Positions 43,897 through 50,542 of a stretch of DNA of 64,000 bases are shown here, one piece after another (positions within the stretch are counted from its first letter, which is position 1; each line of letters opens with the position of its first letter). A program made the translations under genes and the position numbers. Under the pieces are notes generated by a model. The model ran no database searches. It was not told the origin of the DNA and saw only the letters and a list, made by a program, of their open reading frames with translations. Where the stretch lies: the NCBI GenBank assembly GCA_964621905.1, contig CAZUNG010000003.1, positions 124,001-188,000 of the forward strand, written 5' to 3'. The DNA is from Ruminococcus_G sp964621905. GTDB lineage: Bacteria; Bacillota; Clostridia; Lachnospirales; Lachnospiraceae.

Positions 43897-44106
43897 ATGG
43901 TCAGGATACTTGAAAAAACCCCAAACCACAGAAATAACAGATCACCCCTGCTGCGTTCGACGGGGAATGTGAAAGCATTCACCAGATGTGCCGGCGGAAG
44001 TAATCTGGAAAAAGAATTAAACATTAGTGCGTCGGAAGAAAAGATGCTGCTTAGAGATAAGGAAGTCATAAGAAAAAAAATCATGAACACAATCAAATCC
44101 ATGTAA
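43897..44106 (+). CDS. Small protein of unknown function (69 residues)
   Basis: A 69-residue basic protein, rich in Lys, Arg and Asn, without hydrophobic segment: it starts VRILEKTPNHRNNRS and ends with a charged helix (EEKMLLRDKEVIRKKIMNT). The case for a real gene is a strong AGGAGGG ribosome site six bases upstream plus the promoter at 43787-43815. I recognise no family. The Arg/Asn-rich head and helical tail would fit a nucleic-acid or ribosome-binding peptide, which is only a guess. Confidence 0.6.
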   Translation: MVRILEKTPNHRNNRSPLLRSTGNVKAFTRCAGGSNLEKELNISASEEKMLLRDKEVIRKKIMNTIKSM

Positions 44107-44185
44107 CGCAAAAAAGAGTCCTGACAAGGGCGGCACTCATAAAACATTCTTTCCTTAACCTCCCAAAATGCAGTGCGTATGACAA

Positions 44186-44401
44186 TCAGAAATTTTTTTC
44201 CATAGAGAGGGCGTCCAGCACCTCGCCCATCTGCATTTCTTCCGCAAAAAAGCCGGGGGCATGGTAGACCGTCCCGTCCTCCAGATATAAGTCCAGCTGG
44301 TCGGGCAAACGCAGTTGCTTCCTGTTATCAGGACCGTTCGGTTTGACTTCACGAGGGAATACGGGTTTGGAGAACAGCAAGCAAATCCGGTAGGTCTCCA
44401 C
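44186..44401 (-). pseudogene. Possible remnant of a mobile-element protein
   Basis: An open frame without ribosome site or ATG (it would need GTG) encodes about 71 residues, including LPDQLDLYLEDGTVYHAPGF. The sequence looks like real protein, not noise, and is probably an internal piece of a larger accessory-element protein. I cannot name it. The stretch 44107-44477 has no other gene. Confidence 0.3.
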
Positions 44402-44406
44402 ACTGG

Positions 44407-44456
44407 AAAAATGAGCGTTTCGGCATTACTGTCTCTGCGCTCATTTTTATTTTTGG
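44407..44456 (+). terminator. Hairpin with T-rich tail
   Basis: AAAAATGAGCG pairs with CGCTCATTTTTATTTT around a long loop. It lies downstream of the small gene and convergent to the flavodoxin gene. Confidence 0.55.
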
Positions 44457-44477
44457 GGAAGTCCCCCAAGCTCCTTG

Positions 44478-44921
44478 TTAACCGATCAGTTTGCCAAAAA
44501 AACTTATTGCGTTGTCCGTATCAGCTTTGTCAGGATGCCCCTTTGCTATGCCGCCCACCAACTTGAACGGCCCGAATGTATTAAATCCGGGACAGCCGAA
44601 TGCCCCTTTGATTTTTGCCGATTTTTCCAAAGCAACTGTTTCGATTGCCCTCGTGTAGCCTTCTCTTTTGCCGCCATAAGTATAAATGAAAAATACAGGC
44701 TTATTGCGCGGAAGATTTTTTTCTGCAAACTCCAGAACCGATTTATGAAATTTGGAATAGTAGATACCGGAGGCAAAACCAACCATATCATAATCTGTAA
44801 GGTCAAACTCCTGTGTTTTCGTTGCGTCAATCAATGTCACTTCGTATTTGGCAGAAATGACATCCAGAAGTTTCTTTGTATTTTCATGGTGTTTAGAATA
44901 ATAAACAATCGCTGTTTTCAT
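44478..44921 (-). CDS. Flavodoxin-family protein
   Basis: A 147-residue flavodoxin. The N-terminus, KTAIVYYSKHHENTKKL, is the FMN phosphate-binding loop; GFASGIYYSKFHKSV and FFIYTYGGKREGYTRA are the other FMN loops. It should carry electrons in redox metabolism. The start at 44921 has GGAGAG; the longer frame overlaps the divergent HxlR gene. It is divergent from an HxlR regulator that likely controls it, with a TTGCAT-17-TATAAT promoter (44983-44955). Confidence 0.88.
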   Translation of the reverse strand: MKTAIVYYSKHHENTKKLLDVISAKYEVTLIDATKTQEFDLTDYDMVGFASGIYYSKFHKSVLEFAEKNLPRNKPVFFIYTYGGKREGYTRAIETVALEKSAKIKGAFGCPGFNTFGPFKLVGGIAKGHPDKADTDNAISFFGKLIG

Positions 44922-44954
44922 GGGTGTCTCTCCTTGACTTTGTTTAGTATCTTT

Positions 44955-44983
44955 ATTATACTGTGTATAGAAATCATATGCAA
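44955..44983 (-). promoter_or_regulatory. Flavodoxin promoter
   Basis: On the minus strand: TTGCAT (44983-44978), a 17-bp spacer and TATAAT (44960-44955), in the space shared with the divergent HxlR regulator. Confidence 0.65.
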
Positions 44984-45033
44984 GTACGCAGTTTGAACAT
45001 ACATAGTATGATACATGATACTGGAGGACTACC

Positions 45034-45399
45034 ATGAAAAAAGATATTACCGCGGAAGAATATTTGCAAAAAGTGTTGTCGAACGAAGTGCATAACGATT
45101 GCCCTATGAGAAAGACCTTAGAACTGTTAAACGGCAAGTGGAGAACGCATATTATCTATGAACTTTGCAAACATCCATCCTGCCGTTTCGGAGAGCTGAA
45201 AAAAGCATATCCCCGTATTACAAATACGATGCTGACAACAACGCTTCGCGATTTGGAAAGCCTCGGAATTATCCACAGGGAGCAATTCAACGAAATACCC
45301 CCTCATGTAGAATATTCGCTTACAGATAAAGGAAAAGCATTGCTTCCTGTTTTCTTTGAACTGGCAAAATGGGGGGAGACATACATTGGAGAAGAATAA
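45034..45399 (+). CDS. HxlR-family transcriptional regulator (flavodoxin-linked)
   Basis: A 121-residue winged-helix regulator. DCPMRKTLELLNGKWRTHII contains the conserved N-terminal cysteine and helix of the HxlR/DUF24 family, which often senses thiol-reactive or redox stress through that cysteine. TMLTTTLRDLESLGIIHREQ is the recognition part. GGAGG precedes the start. It is divergent from the flavodoxin gene, a common pairing. Confidence 0.9.
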   Translation: MKKDITAEEYLQKVLSNEVHNDCPMRKTLELLNGKWRTHIIYELCKHPSCRFGELKKAYPRITNTMLTTTLRDLESLGIIHREQFNEIPPHVEYSLTDKGKALLPVFFELAKWGETYIGEE

Positions 45400-45407
45400 T
45401 TAGTTTC

Positions 45408-45665
45408 AAAAATACTGCTGTTCTTTTCAAAAAGTGCGCTCCAACTTGGACGGTTGAAGTTCGTGCCTGAATATCCCTCGTCTACAAAGAGCACAAGATT
45501 TTTGAAGCTGCTTCCTTTGCGTATTTACTTAAAAACGCCTTTTGATTTACAATGCTGTTGCTGTCGCCCTGCAATTCGTCGCCGCGAGATAAGCGGCAGT
45601 AAAGGGCGGTAAGTTTGCTCCTTTCGTTGGCGGGCAGTCTGCCGTCCAGGATTGTATGTACTCAT
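45408..45665 (-). pseudogene. Serine recombinase (Tn4451 TnpX-type), frameshifted N-terminal fragment
   Basis: Starting at ATG 45665, the frames together spell an N-terminal resolvase domain: MSTYNPGRQTARQRKEQT, then in the next frame ALYCRLSRGDELQGDSNSI and VNQKAFLSKYAKE, then in a third frame FVDEGYSGTNFNRPSW. The conserved SR-D-x-QGDS region is readable but two frameshifts and loss of everything after residue ~90 make it dead. The matching sequence stops where the HxlR gene ends (45399). The upstream region 45666-45790 reads AEIIAHKVLRLMEQENL, probably the end of another element gene. It is the scar of a transposon of the type that also carries TnpV. Confidence 0.8.
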
Positions 45666-45884
45666 TTTACCGGCTCCTGCCTTTTTGATCAATTTCTTTT
45701 TGCAGATTTTCCTGTTCCATAAGGCGTAAAACTTTGTGAGCAATGATTTCTGCCCGTCATAGCTGCCTGTTTTTCCTCTCACTACCTACAACACCGTACA
45801 GGGTGATTCTGCCGAAGGTTTGAGAGAGATTTTTCAAATTTTCTTCTTCACTTTTTGATACGGAAAAGTTTCGGAAATACCAAA

Positions 45885-45920
45885 AAAAGCAGCAGTGATT
45901 TTAAGGTCACTGCTGCTTTT
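45885..45920 (-). terminator. Intrinsic terminator of the second HxlR gene
   Basis: AAAAGCAGCAGTGA (45885-45898) pairs perfectly with TCACTGCTGCTTTT (45907-45920), directly after the convergent HxlR gene at 45932. Confidence 0.85.
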
Positions 45921-45931
45921 GGCGGTCAATC

Positions 45932-46264
45932 TTAGTTGTCAATCTGATTTTCTTTATAAGTCTTTCCCCATTCTTCCATAGCGTTCATAATCGGACGCAT
46001 AGATTCCCCTAAATCACTTAACGCATATTCAACACGGGGCGGCACTTCCGGATAGACGGTACGGGTAATGATACCATCCTCTTCCATAGAACGAAGGCTG
46101 TCAGTCAACACCTTTTGACTGATTCCCTCTAAATCTTTGCGCAATTCATTAAAACGCCATGACCGCTGCAACAGGTTTCGCATAATCAACAATTTCCACT
46201 TGCTTCCGATCAGCTGGACAGTGGTTGCCACAGGGCAGGAGGGCATTTCTTCTTTTGTCAACAT
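45932..46264 (-). CDS. HxlR-family transcriptional regulator (peptide-locus regulator)
   Basis: A 110-residue HxlR protein. The conserved cysteine is in MPSCPVATTVQLIGSKWKLL, and the winged helix in RFNELRKDLEGISQKVLTDS. The start at 46264 has GGAAAGGGG; the longer frame crosses the promoter. Its promoter is TTGTGA (46338-46333), 17-bp spacer, TATAAT (46315-46310). It is divergent from the ACGX peptide gene and is the obvious candidate regulator of that locus; a redox or thiol signal through the cysteine would be in character for the family. Confidence 0.9.
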   Translation of the reverse strand: MLTKEEMPSCPVATTVQLIGSKWKLLIMRNLLQRSWRFNELRKDLEGISQKVLTDSLRSMEEDGIITRTVYPEVPPRVEYALSDLGESMRPIMNAMEEWGKTYKENQIDN

Positions 46265-46309
46265 AGGCGTACCCCTTTCCAATAGTTCAAAAATGAATGC
46301 TGCATTTAA

Positions 46310-46360
46310 ATTATAGTGTATCAACACTTTTTTCACAAGGGTAAGTTACAAAAAGGTGAC
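46310..46360 (-). promoter_or_regulatory. HxlR promoter and candidate operator GTTAC-N6-GTGAC
   Basis: The promoter TTGTGA-17-TATAAT lies at 46338-46310. An imperfect palindrome, GTTAC (46345-46349), six bases, GTGAC (46356-46360), sits just upstream of the -35 box, between the regulator and the peptide gene. It is a reasonable HxlR operator. Confidence 0.45.
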
Positions 46361-46462
46361 TAAGTAATAGAATTGTGCGTACTTTTTTTCGTGATTGCCC
46401 TGCGATACAATACAGTCAAGGAACAGGAAATGTTCCCAAAATAAAAAACGGAGGTAATCATT

Positions 46463-46645
46463 ATGGCACTTTCTAATCTGTTTGGTTGGACAAAGAAAAA
46501 TGAGGAGGCAGTGGCTTCTGCCTGCGGTGCTGGCGACAAGCCGGAAGAAAAGCCCGCCGCTTGTGGCGCTGCCTGCGGTGCTGGTGACAAGCCGGAAGAA
46601 AAGCCTGCCGCTTGTGGTGCTGCCTGTGGTGCCGGCGATAAATAA
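46463..46645 (+). CDS. ACGX-repeat peptide, putative radical-SAM-modified precursor
   Basis: A 60-residue peptide. The leader-like N-terminus (MALSNLFGWTKKNEEAVAS) is followed by tandem copies of a 17-residue unit, ACGAGDKPEEKPAACGA, the last one cut after GDK. ACG occurs five times, with Cys at 21, 34, 38, 51 and 55; no other cysteine is present. GGAGG lies nine bases upstream. The next gene is a radical SAM/SPASM enzyme. Peptides with ACGX repeats next to such an enzyme are, as I recall, a named but uncharacterised TIGRFAM peptide/enzyme system. By analogy with sactipeptides and ranthipeptides, the cysteines are likely cross-link sites; this is inference. Confidence 0.85.
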   Translation: MALSNLFGWTKKNEEAVASACGAGDKPEEKPAACGAACGAGDKPEEKPAACGAACGAGDK

Positions 46646-46662
46646 GCACTGAATATCAGTCG

Positions 46663-46692
46663 TTTCCGGTAAACAAACCTGTTTGCCGGGAA
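46663..46692 (+). promoter_or_regulatory. Hairpin between peptide and radical SAM genes
   Basis: TTTCCGGTAAACA (46663-46675) pairs with TGTTTGCCGGGAA (46680-46692) with two non-Watson-Crick positions and a 4-base loop. No strong T-tract follows directly. It could partially stop transcription or protect the peptide mRNA, giving more precursor than enzyme. Confidence 0.5.
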
Positions 46693-46767
46693 CAACTTCA
46701 AAATTATCTGGTTTTGTTTTGCCGGTTGCTATAGACATTTTGATGATTTCAAAGCGAGGAAAATGAT

Positions 46768-47799
46768 ATGAAAGAATATTTTGCGTTTCAATGGCACATT
46801 ACAGACGAGTGCGACCAACGCTGCAAGCACTGTTATATTTTTTCGGAAGATAACTGTAAAAAGCTGGACGCTATGAACTGGGAGCAAATGCAGGAAACCT
46901 TTTATAACTGTCTTGATTTCTGCAAGGTGTATAACCGTCTGCCCTACTTTTATATAACGGGTGGTGATCCTATTTTACACCCGGATTTTTGGAAGCTGCT
47001 TGCCCTGTTAAAAGAACATGAGATTCCGTTTACCATTTTGGGAAATCCCTTTCATTTGACAGATGAAGTCTGCAGGAAACTGAAAGACTATGGCTGCCAG
47101 AAATATCAACTCTCTCTGGACGGGATGAAAGCGACCCATGACTGGTTCAGAAAACCCGGCTCTTTCGACTGTACCCTTGAAAAAATCAGTTGTATCAAAA
47201 AAGCTGGAATCCGTTCTGTGATTATGGCAACCGTATCCGGCACAAATATCAGAGAGATCCCGGATATGATTGATACAGTTGTAGAGGCAGGCGTCGATGT
47301 ATTTGCCTTTGCCCGTTACTGTCCTACCAGTGAGGAAAAAGACACCGGCATGACCCCACAGGAATATCGGGAATTACTTGATACCTGTTATCAAAAATTT
47401 CAGCAGTATGAAGCCGCAGGCTGTACCACCTACTTCAACAAGAAAGACCATCTTTGGACGCTCTATGAGTATGAAAAGGGTATTTTTAAAATCCCAGAGG
47501 ACGCACAGGACAGTATGATTTATGGGGGCTGTAACTGTGGGAACTGCCACATGACAATTTTGCCCACAGGCGACATTTACGCCTGTCGTCGCGTCCAGAA
47601 CAGCAGGGCTGGCAACGTGTTTACAGAGCGGATTGCTGATGTGTGGATTTGTCAAATGGAGCAATATCGGCAGTACAGTAAATTTGAAAAGTGTTCAAAA
47701 TGTGAATTGTTATCTTACTGCCGGGGCTGTCCTGCGGTTGCCAGTGGAAAGGATGGTAATTTTTATGCGGCAGACCCTCAATGCTGGAAAGAGGTGTAG
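46768..47799 (+). CDS. Radical SAM/SPASM enzyme of the ACGX peptide system
   Basis: A 343-residue enzyme. The radical SAM cluster motif CX3CX2C is Cys15, Cys19 and Cys22 (DECDQRCKHCYIF), followed by TGGDPILHPDFW. The C-terminal SPASM domain (about 255-340) has cysteines in GGCNCGNCHMTILPTGDIYA and CSKCELLSYCRGCPA for auxiliary clusters. SPASM enzymes of this type modify ribosomal peptides, forming thioether or carbon bonds. AAATG with GAGG upstream supports the start. It follows the ACGX peptide and is separated by two bases from the nitroreductase. Confidence 0.93.
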   Translation: MKEYFAFQWHITDECDQRCKHCYIFSEDNCKKLDAMNWEQMQETFYNCLDFCKVYNRLPYFYITGGDPILHPDFWKLLALLKEHEIPFTILGNPFHLTDEVCRKLKDYGCQKYQLSLDGMKATHDWFRKPGSFDCTLEKISCIKKAGIRSVIMATVSGTNIREIPDMIDTVVEAGVDVFAFARYCPTSEEKDTGMTPQEYRELLDTCYQKFQQYEAAGCTTYFNKKDHLWTLYEYEKGIFKIPEDAQDSMIYGGCNCGNCHMTILPTGDIYACRRVQNSRAGNVFTERIADVWICQMEQYRQYSKFEKCSKCELLSYCRGCPAVASGKDGNFYAADPQCWKEV

Positions 47800-47801
47800 A
47801 T

Positions 47802-48380
47802 ATGAAATTTTTTGATTTGGTAAAGGTTCGCCGTTCTGTCCGAAAATACCAGAACAGGCAAATTGAACGGGAGGATTTAAAGAAAATTATAGAAGCAGGG
47901 CTTTATGCTCCCAACGCTGGCGGTGGTCAACGAACAATCATTATTGCCATTCACAACAAAGAACTGTGTGAAAAAATCGGAAAACTCAATGCAGCAAAAT
48001 TTGACAGGAGCAAATTAGCAGGCTCTTATGTATCAAAGGAACAGCCCAGCTTAATCGACGACCCTACGATAAAAAGCGGTTTCTATGGTGCACCTACCGT
48101 CTGTGCGGTTTTTGCCCCAAAGAATTTTCTGTACAGTGTTCCCGATGCTTTCTGCTGCGGGGAAAACATGGTGCTGGCGGCGACTGAACTCGGGCTTGCA
48201 TCCTGTATCGTGGCACGAGGGGAGGAAACCTTTGAGAATGAGATCGGGGAGGAACTCCTCAAAAAATGGCACATTCCAGACAACTACATTGCCCGTTGCT
48301 TCGTCCTTTTGGGCTATTGTGAGAGAGAATATCCACAGGGCAAACCGCGAAAAGAAAACCGCAGTTTGATTGTCGAATGA
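47802..48380 (+). CDS. Nitroreductase-family flavoprotein
   Basis: A 192-residue FMN-dependent oxidoreductase of the nitroreductase fold: FDLVKVRRSVRKYQNRQIER at the N-terminus binds FMN phosphate, and AFCCGENMVLAATELGLASC is the central helix. GAGG upstream of ATG 47802 and a two-base gap to the radical SAM gene show cotranscription. In other modified-peptide loci, nitroreductase-like enzymes oxidise heterocycles or reduce side chains. Here it may act on the ACGX peptide or supply electrons; both are inference. Confidence 0.9.
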   Translation: MKFFDLVKVRRSVRKYQNRQIEREDLKKIIEAGLYAPNAGGGQRTIIIAIHNKELCEKIGKLNAAKFDRSKLAGSYVSKEQPSLIDDPTIKSGFYGAPTVCAVFAPKNFLYSVPDAFCCGENMVLAATELGLASCIVARGEETFENEIGEELLKKWHIPDNYIARCFVLLGYCEREYPQGKPRKENRSLIVE

Positions 48381-48389
48381 GAGGAATAT

Positions 48390-49004
48390 ATGGACGCACA
48401 GACTTGTTTGAAAAAACTGCAATATGTAGGCGTATTAAATTTTGCTACTGTGGGGCTGGACGGAACACCGCAGGTACGGTGTATCAGTGCCATTCACTAT
48501 GAGCAGAACGCGCTCTATTTCTTTACCGCAAGAGGAAAGGATTTTTGCAGAGAGCTTTTACATGACGGACAGGTGCAAATTTTAGCTTATACCCGTTATA
48601 AAGAAATGATTCGTGTTACTGCAAGGGCTGTTCCCGCAGCAGAAGCAGAACAAAAAAATTATATTGACCTTATTTTTCAGGAGCAGCCTTATCTTGAAAA
48701 TGTATACCCGGGCAAGACACGGGAAATCGGGACTGTTTTTGCTGTCCGAGATATGCAAATTGAATATTTCAATTTGGGTGTCAATCCGATTTTTCGAGAA
48801 CAGTATCTTGTGGGGAATGGCAGGAATAAGCCAAAAGGCTATGAAATAACCAGCCATTGTATCGGCTGTGGGACTTGTGTAAAAGGTTGTCCTCAACGGT
48901 GCATCAAATTGGAAAAACCCTATCGCATTGCACAGGAAAATTGCCTGCATTGTGGGAACTGCTTTGAACAATGTCCTGTAAAGGCGATTATAGAAAAGAG
49001 GTAA
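48390..49004 (+). CDS. Pyridoxamine-oxidase-like flavin domain fused to a 2[4Fe-4S] ferredoxin
   Basis: A 204-residue fusion. Residues 1-130 form a split-barrel flavin-binding domain (LNFATVGLDGTPQVRCISAI). The C-terminus has two CX2CX2CX3C motifs, CIGCGTCVKGCP and CLHCGNCFEQCP, for two [4Fe-4S] clusters. Such fusions occur in anaerobes as electron-transfer proteins. In this operon it could deliver electrons to the radical SAM enzyme or the nitroreductase. It starts nine bases after the nitroreductase gene with GAGGA upstream. Confidence 0.9.
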   Translation: MDAQTCLKKLQYVGVLNFATVGLDGTPQVRCISAIHYEQNALYFFTARGKDFCRELLHDGQVQILAYTRYKEMIRVTARAVPAAEAEQKNYIDLIFQEQPYLENVYPGKTREIGTVFAVRDMQIEYFNLGVNPIFREQYLVGNGRNKPKGYEITSHCIGCGTCVKGCPQRCIKLEKPYRIAQENCLHCGNCFEQCPVKAIIEKR

Positions 49005-49011
49005 AGATTTT

Positions 49012-49449
49012 ATGGAATATAAAAAAATGAAAGACACGATCTATTTGCGCGTTGACAAAGAGGAAAATGTCATGGAAACAATCAAAGAGGTTTGCAGAAA
49101 GGAAGCTGTCTGCGGCGGATATTTTCAAGGGATCGGCGCTTGCGGCACAGCGGCACTTTCCACCTACATACCGGGACAGAATGATTTTATCGACCATGAA
49201 ATTTCCGGTATGCTTGAAATGATCTCTCTCATGGGAAATATCACGGTGGATTGTGATAACCAGCCGTTTTTACACAGCCATGCCGTTTTCTCCCATCTAA
49301 ATCTATCGGGAGAAATTGCAATTACTGCCGGACACTTAAAAGAAGCTAAAATCAGTTATACCGGTGAAATCATCATCACTTTGGCAGGTGATACTATAGG
49401 CAGACAGTGTGACACAAATGCAGGAATTGAGGTGTGGAAATTATTTTAA
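49012..49449 (+). CDS. PPC-domain (DUF296) protein
   Basis: A 145-residue single PPC domain, also known from plant AT-hook proteins but without the hook. Typical are VCGGYFQGIGACGTAALS and the metal-ligand-like motif HSHAVFSHL. Bacterial PPC proteins form trimers; their role is unclear. It starts seven bases after the ferredoxin fusion gene, the last gene of the operon. Its stop codon overlaps the end of the truncated IS110 transposase reading, so the mobile element abuts the locus exactly here. Confidence 0.88.
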   Translation: MEYKKMKDTIYLRVDKEENVMETIKEVCRKEAVCGGYFQGIGACGTAALSTYIPGQNDFIDHEISGMLEMISLMGNITVDCDNQPFLHSHAVFSHLNLSGEIAITAGHLKEAKISYTGEIIITLAGDTIGRQCDTNAGIEVWKLF

Positions 49450-50264
49450 GGGGTAGGAGGCGTATTGAGTTCATTAACAACCAGTTTGATTTGTTTATCA
49501 AGTTCATCTGTCTCAGATTGGACAGATTGAATTAAGCAGATGGTTTGTTGCAACTCGAAGGTAAGAGAACGATTTGAAGAACCGATGGAATTAGTTGCAA
49601 GCTCCCTAAGTTGAATAGCTCTTTCTTTACCATATCGTCCATGAGATGCTTTGGAAAGTACACCTGTCAAACGAGTTAAGTGGCAATTCGCAATCGCTTC
49701 AGGAGATGGGAAATCGAGTAAAAGCTTGTAGCTAGAAGCCTGGTGAATCGACCATACAAAGCTGGGAAGTTCCGGAAAAATGATATCGATTAGTCTGATA
49801 ACGGAAAGTTTTTGTTTTGAGCGGTAACCAATCATACGATAACGATGTCTTGTTAGTGGCTTTAGCTCTTGGATTTGGTATGATGAAGGGGAATAGGATT
49901 TTGATTCATCAGAAAAGAGCATAGTTGCAATGACTTTGGCGTGGCACTTATCTGTTTTTGTTTTTCTAAGGGTTCCGGCCTTACGAAAAGCATTAGTCAC
50001 TAAAGGATTCAGTACGGTAATACTAAAACCTTTAGAATCCAGAAAGATTGTAATGTTTGTGCTGTAATGACCTGTTGATTCAAGTCCTATTTTTGCGTTT
50101 GAGATATCAGATGAATCAAGAACAGAAATAATGATGTTATAAAGAGTTTCAAAGCCTTCTTTGGAATTAGAAATTCTTAGAGAATCAGTGATAATAACAC
50201 CATTGGAATCAATAATACAGCAATCGTGTTTGGATTTGGCTACATCAATGCCAATGAATAACAT
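49446..50264 (-). mobile_element. IS110-family transposase, C-terminally truncated
   Basis: A 272-residue reading with the IS110 DEDD/RuvC-like domain (LFIGIDVAKSKHDCCIID at the N-terminus; KIGLESTGHYSTNITIFL; LRKTKTDKCHAKVIA). It ends VVNELNTPPTP just where intact relatives continue into the Transposase_20 domain with the catalytic serine, so about 120 residues are missing and the protein should be inactive. AAAGGAG precedes ATG 50264. The break coincides with the stop codon of the PPC gene, suggesting that the ACGX locus or a deletion replaced the right end of the element. Confidence 0.88.
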
Positions 50265-50382
50265 AAAGAGACACTCCTTTGTAAAATATTTACGCTGTGT
50301 TTGCGCAAACTCTATGTTGAATGTATCCATGCTATATATAAAACGTCATGCGTTATCTAACTAATTAACAAATGAACATAGA

Positions 50383-50457
50383 GCTGTGGTTAGAGCCTCC
50401 AAAGGAAACAGTCAGCTTATAGGGAAGCTGCCGTAGGTGCGATAACCAATCCACAGC
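50383..50457 (-). ncRNA. Candidate IS110 bridge RNA core
   Basis: About 120-195 bases upstream of the transposase start lies a structured segment. The outer stem is GCTGTGGTTA (50383-50392) with TAACC-AAT-CCACAGC (50443-50457), and the inner stem CAGCTT (50413-50418) with AAGCTG (50425-50430) has a 6-base loop. IS110 elements of the IS621 type encode their bridge RNA in this left-end position. The match is by position and structure only. The interval 50265-50542 holds no other gene. Confidence 0.5.
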
Positions 50458-50542
50458 GTCTACAACTGATTATATAAAAAATAATCAAGAAAGGAAAATG
50501 TGTAGTGACTTTCCCTATGAGTTCATTATACAAGGTGCTTTT

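Noticed and set aside
44475..44996. A 173-codon plus-strand frame over the flavodoxin gene
   Set aside because: The minus-strand flavodoxin has all FMN loops and a ribosome site; the plus frame has neither.
46520..46645. Short direct repeats that could be read as a CRISPR-like or satellite array
   Set aside because: They are the coding repeats of the ACGX peptide: in frame, with a ribosome site and a following enzyme gene. There are no unique spacers.
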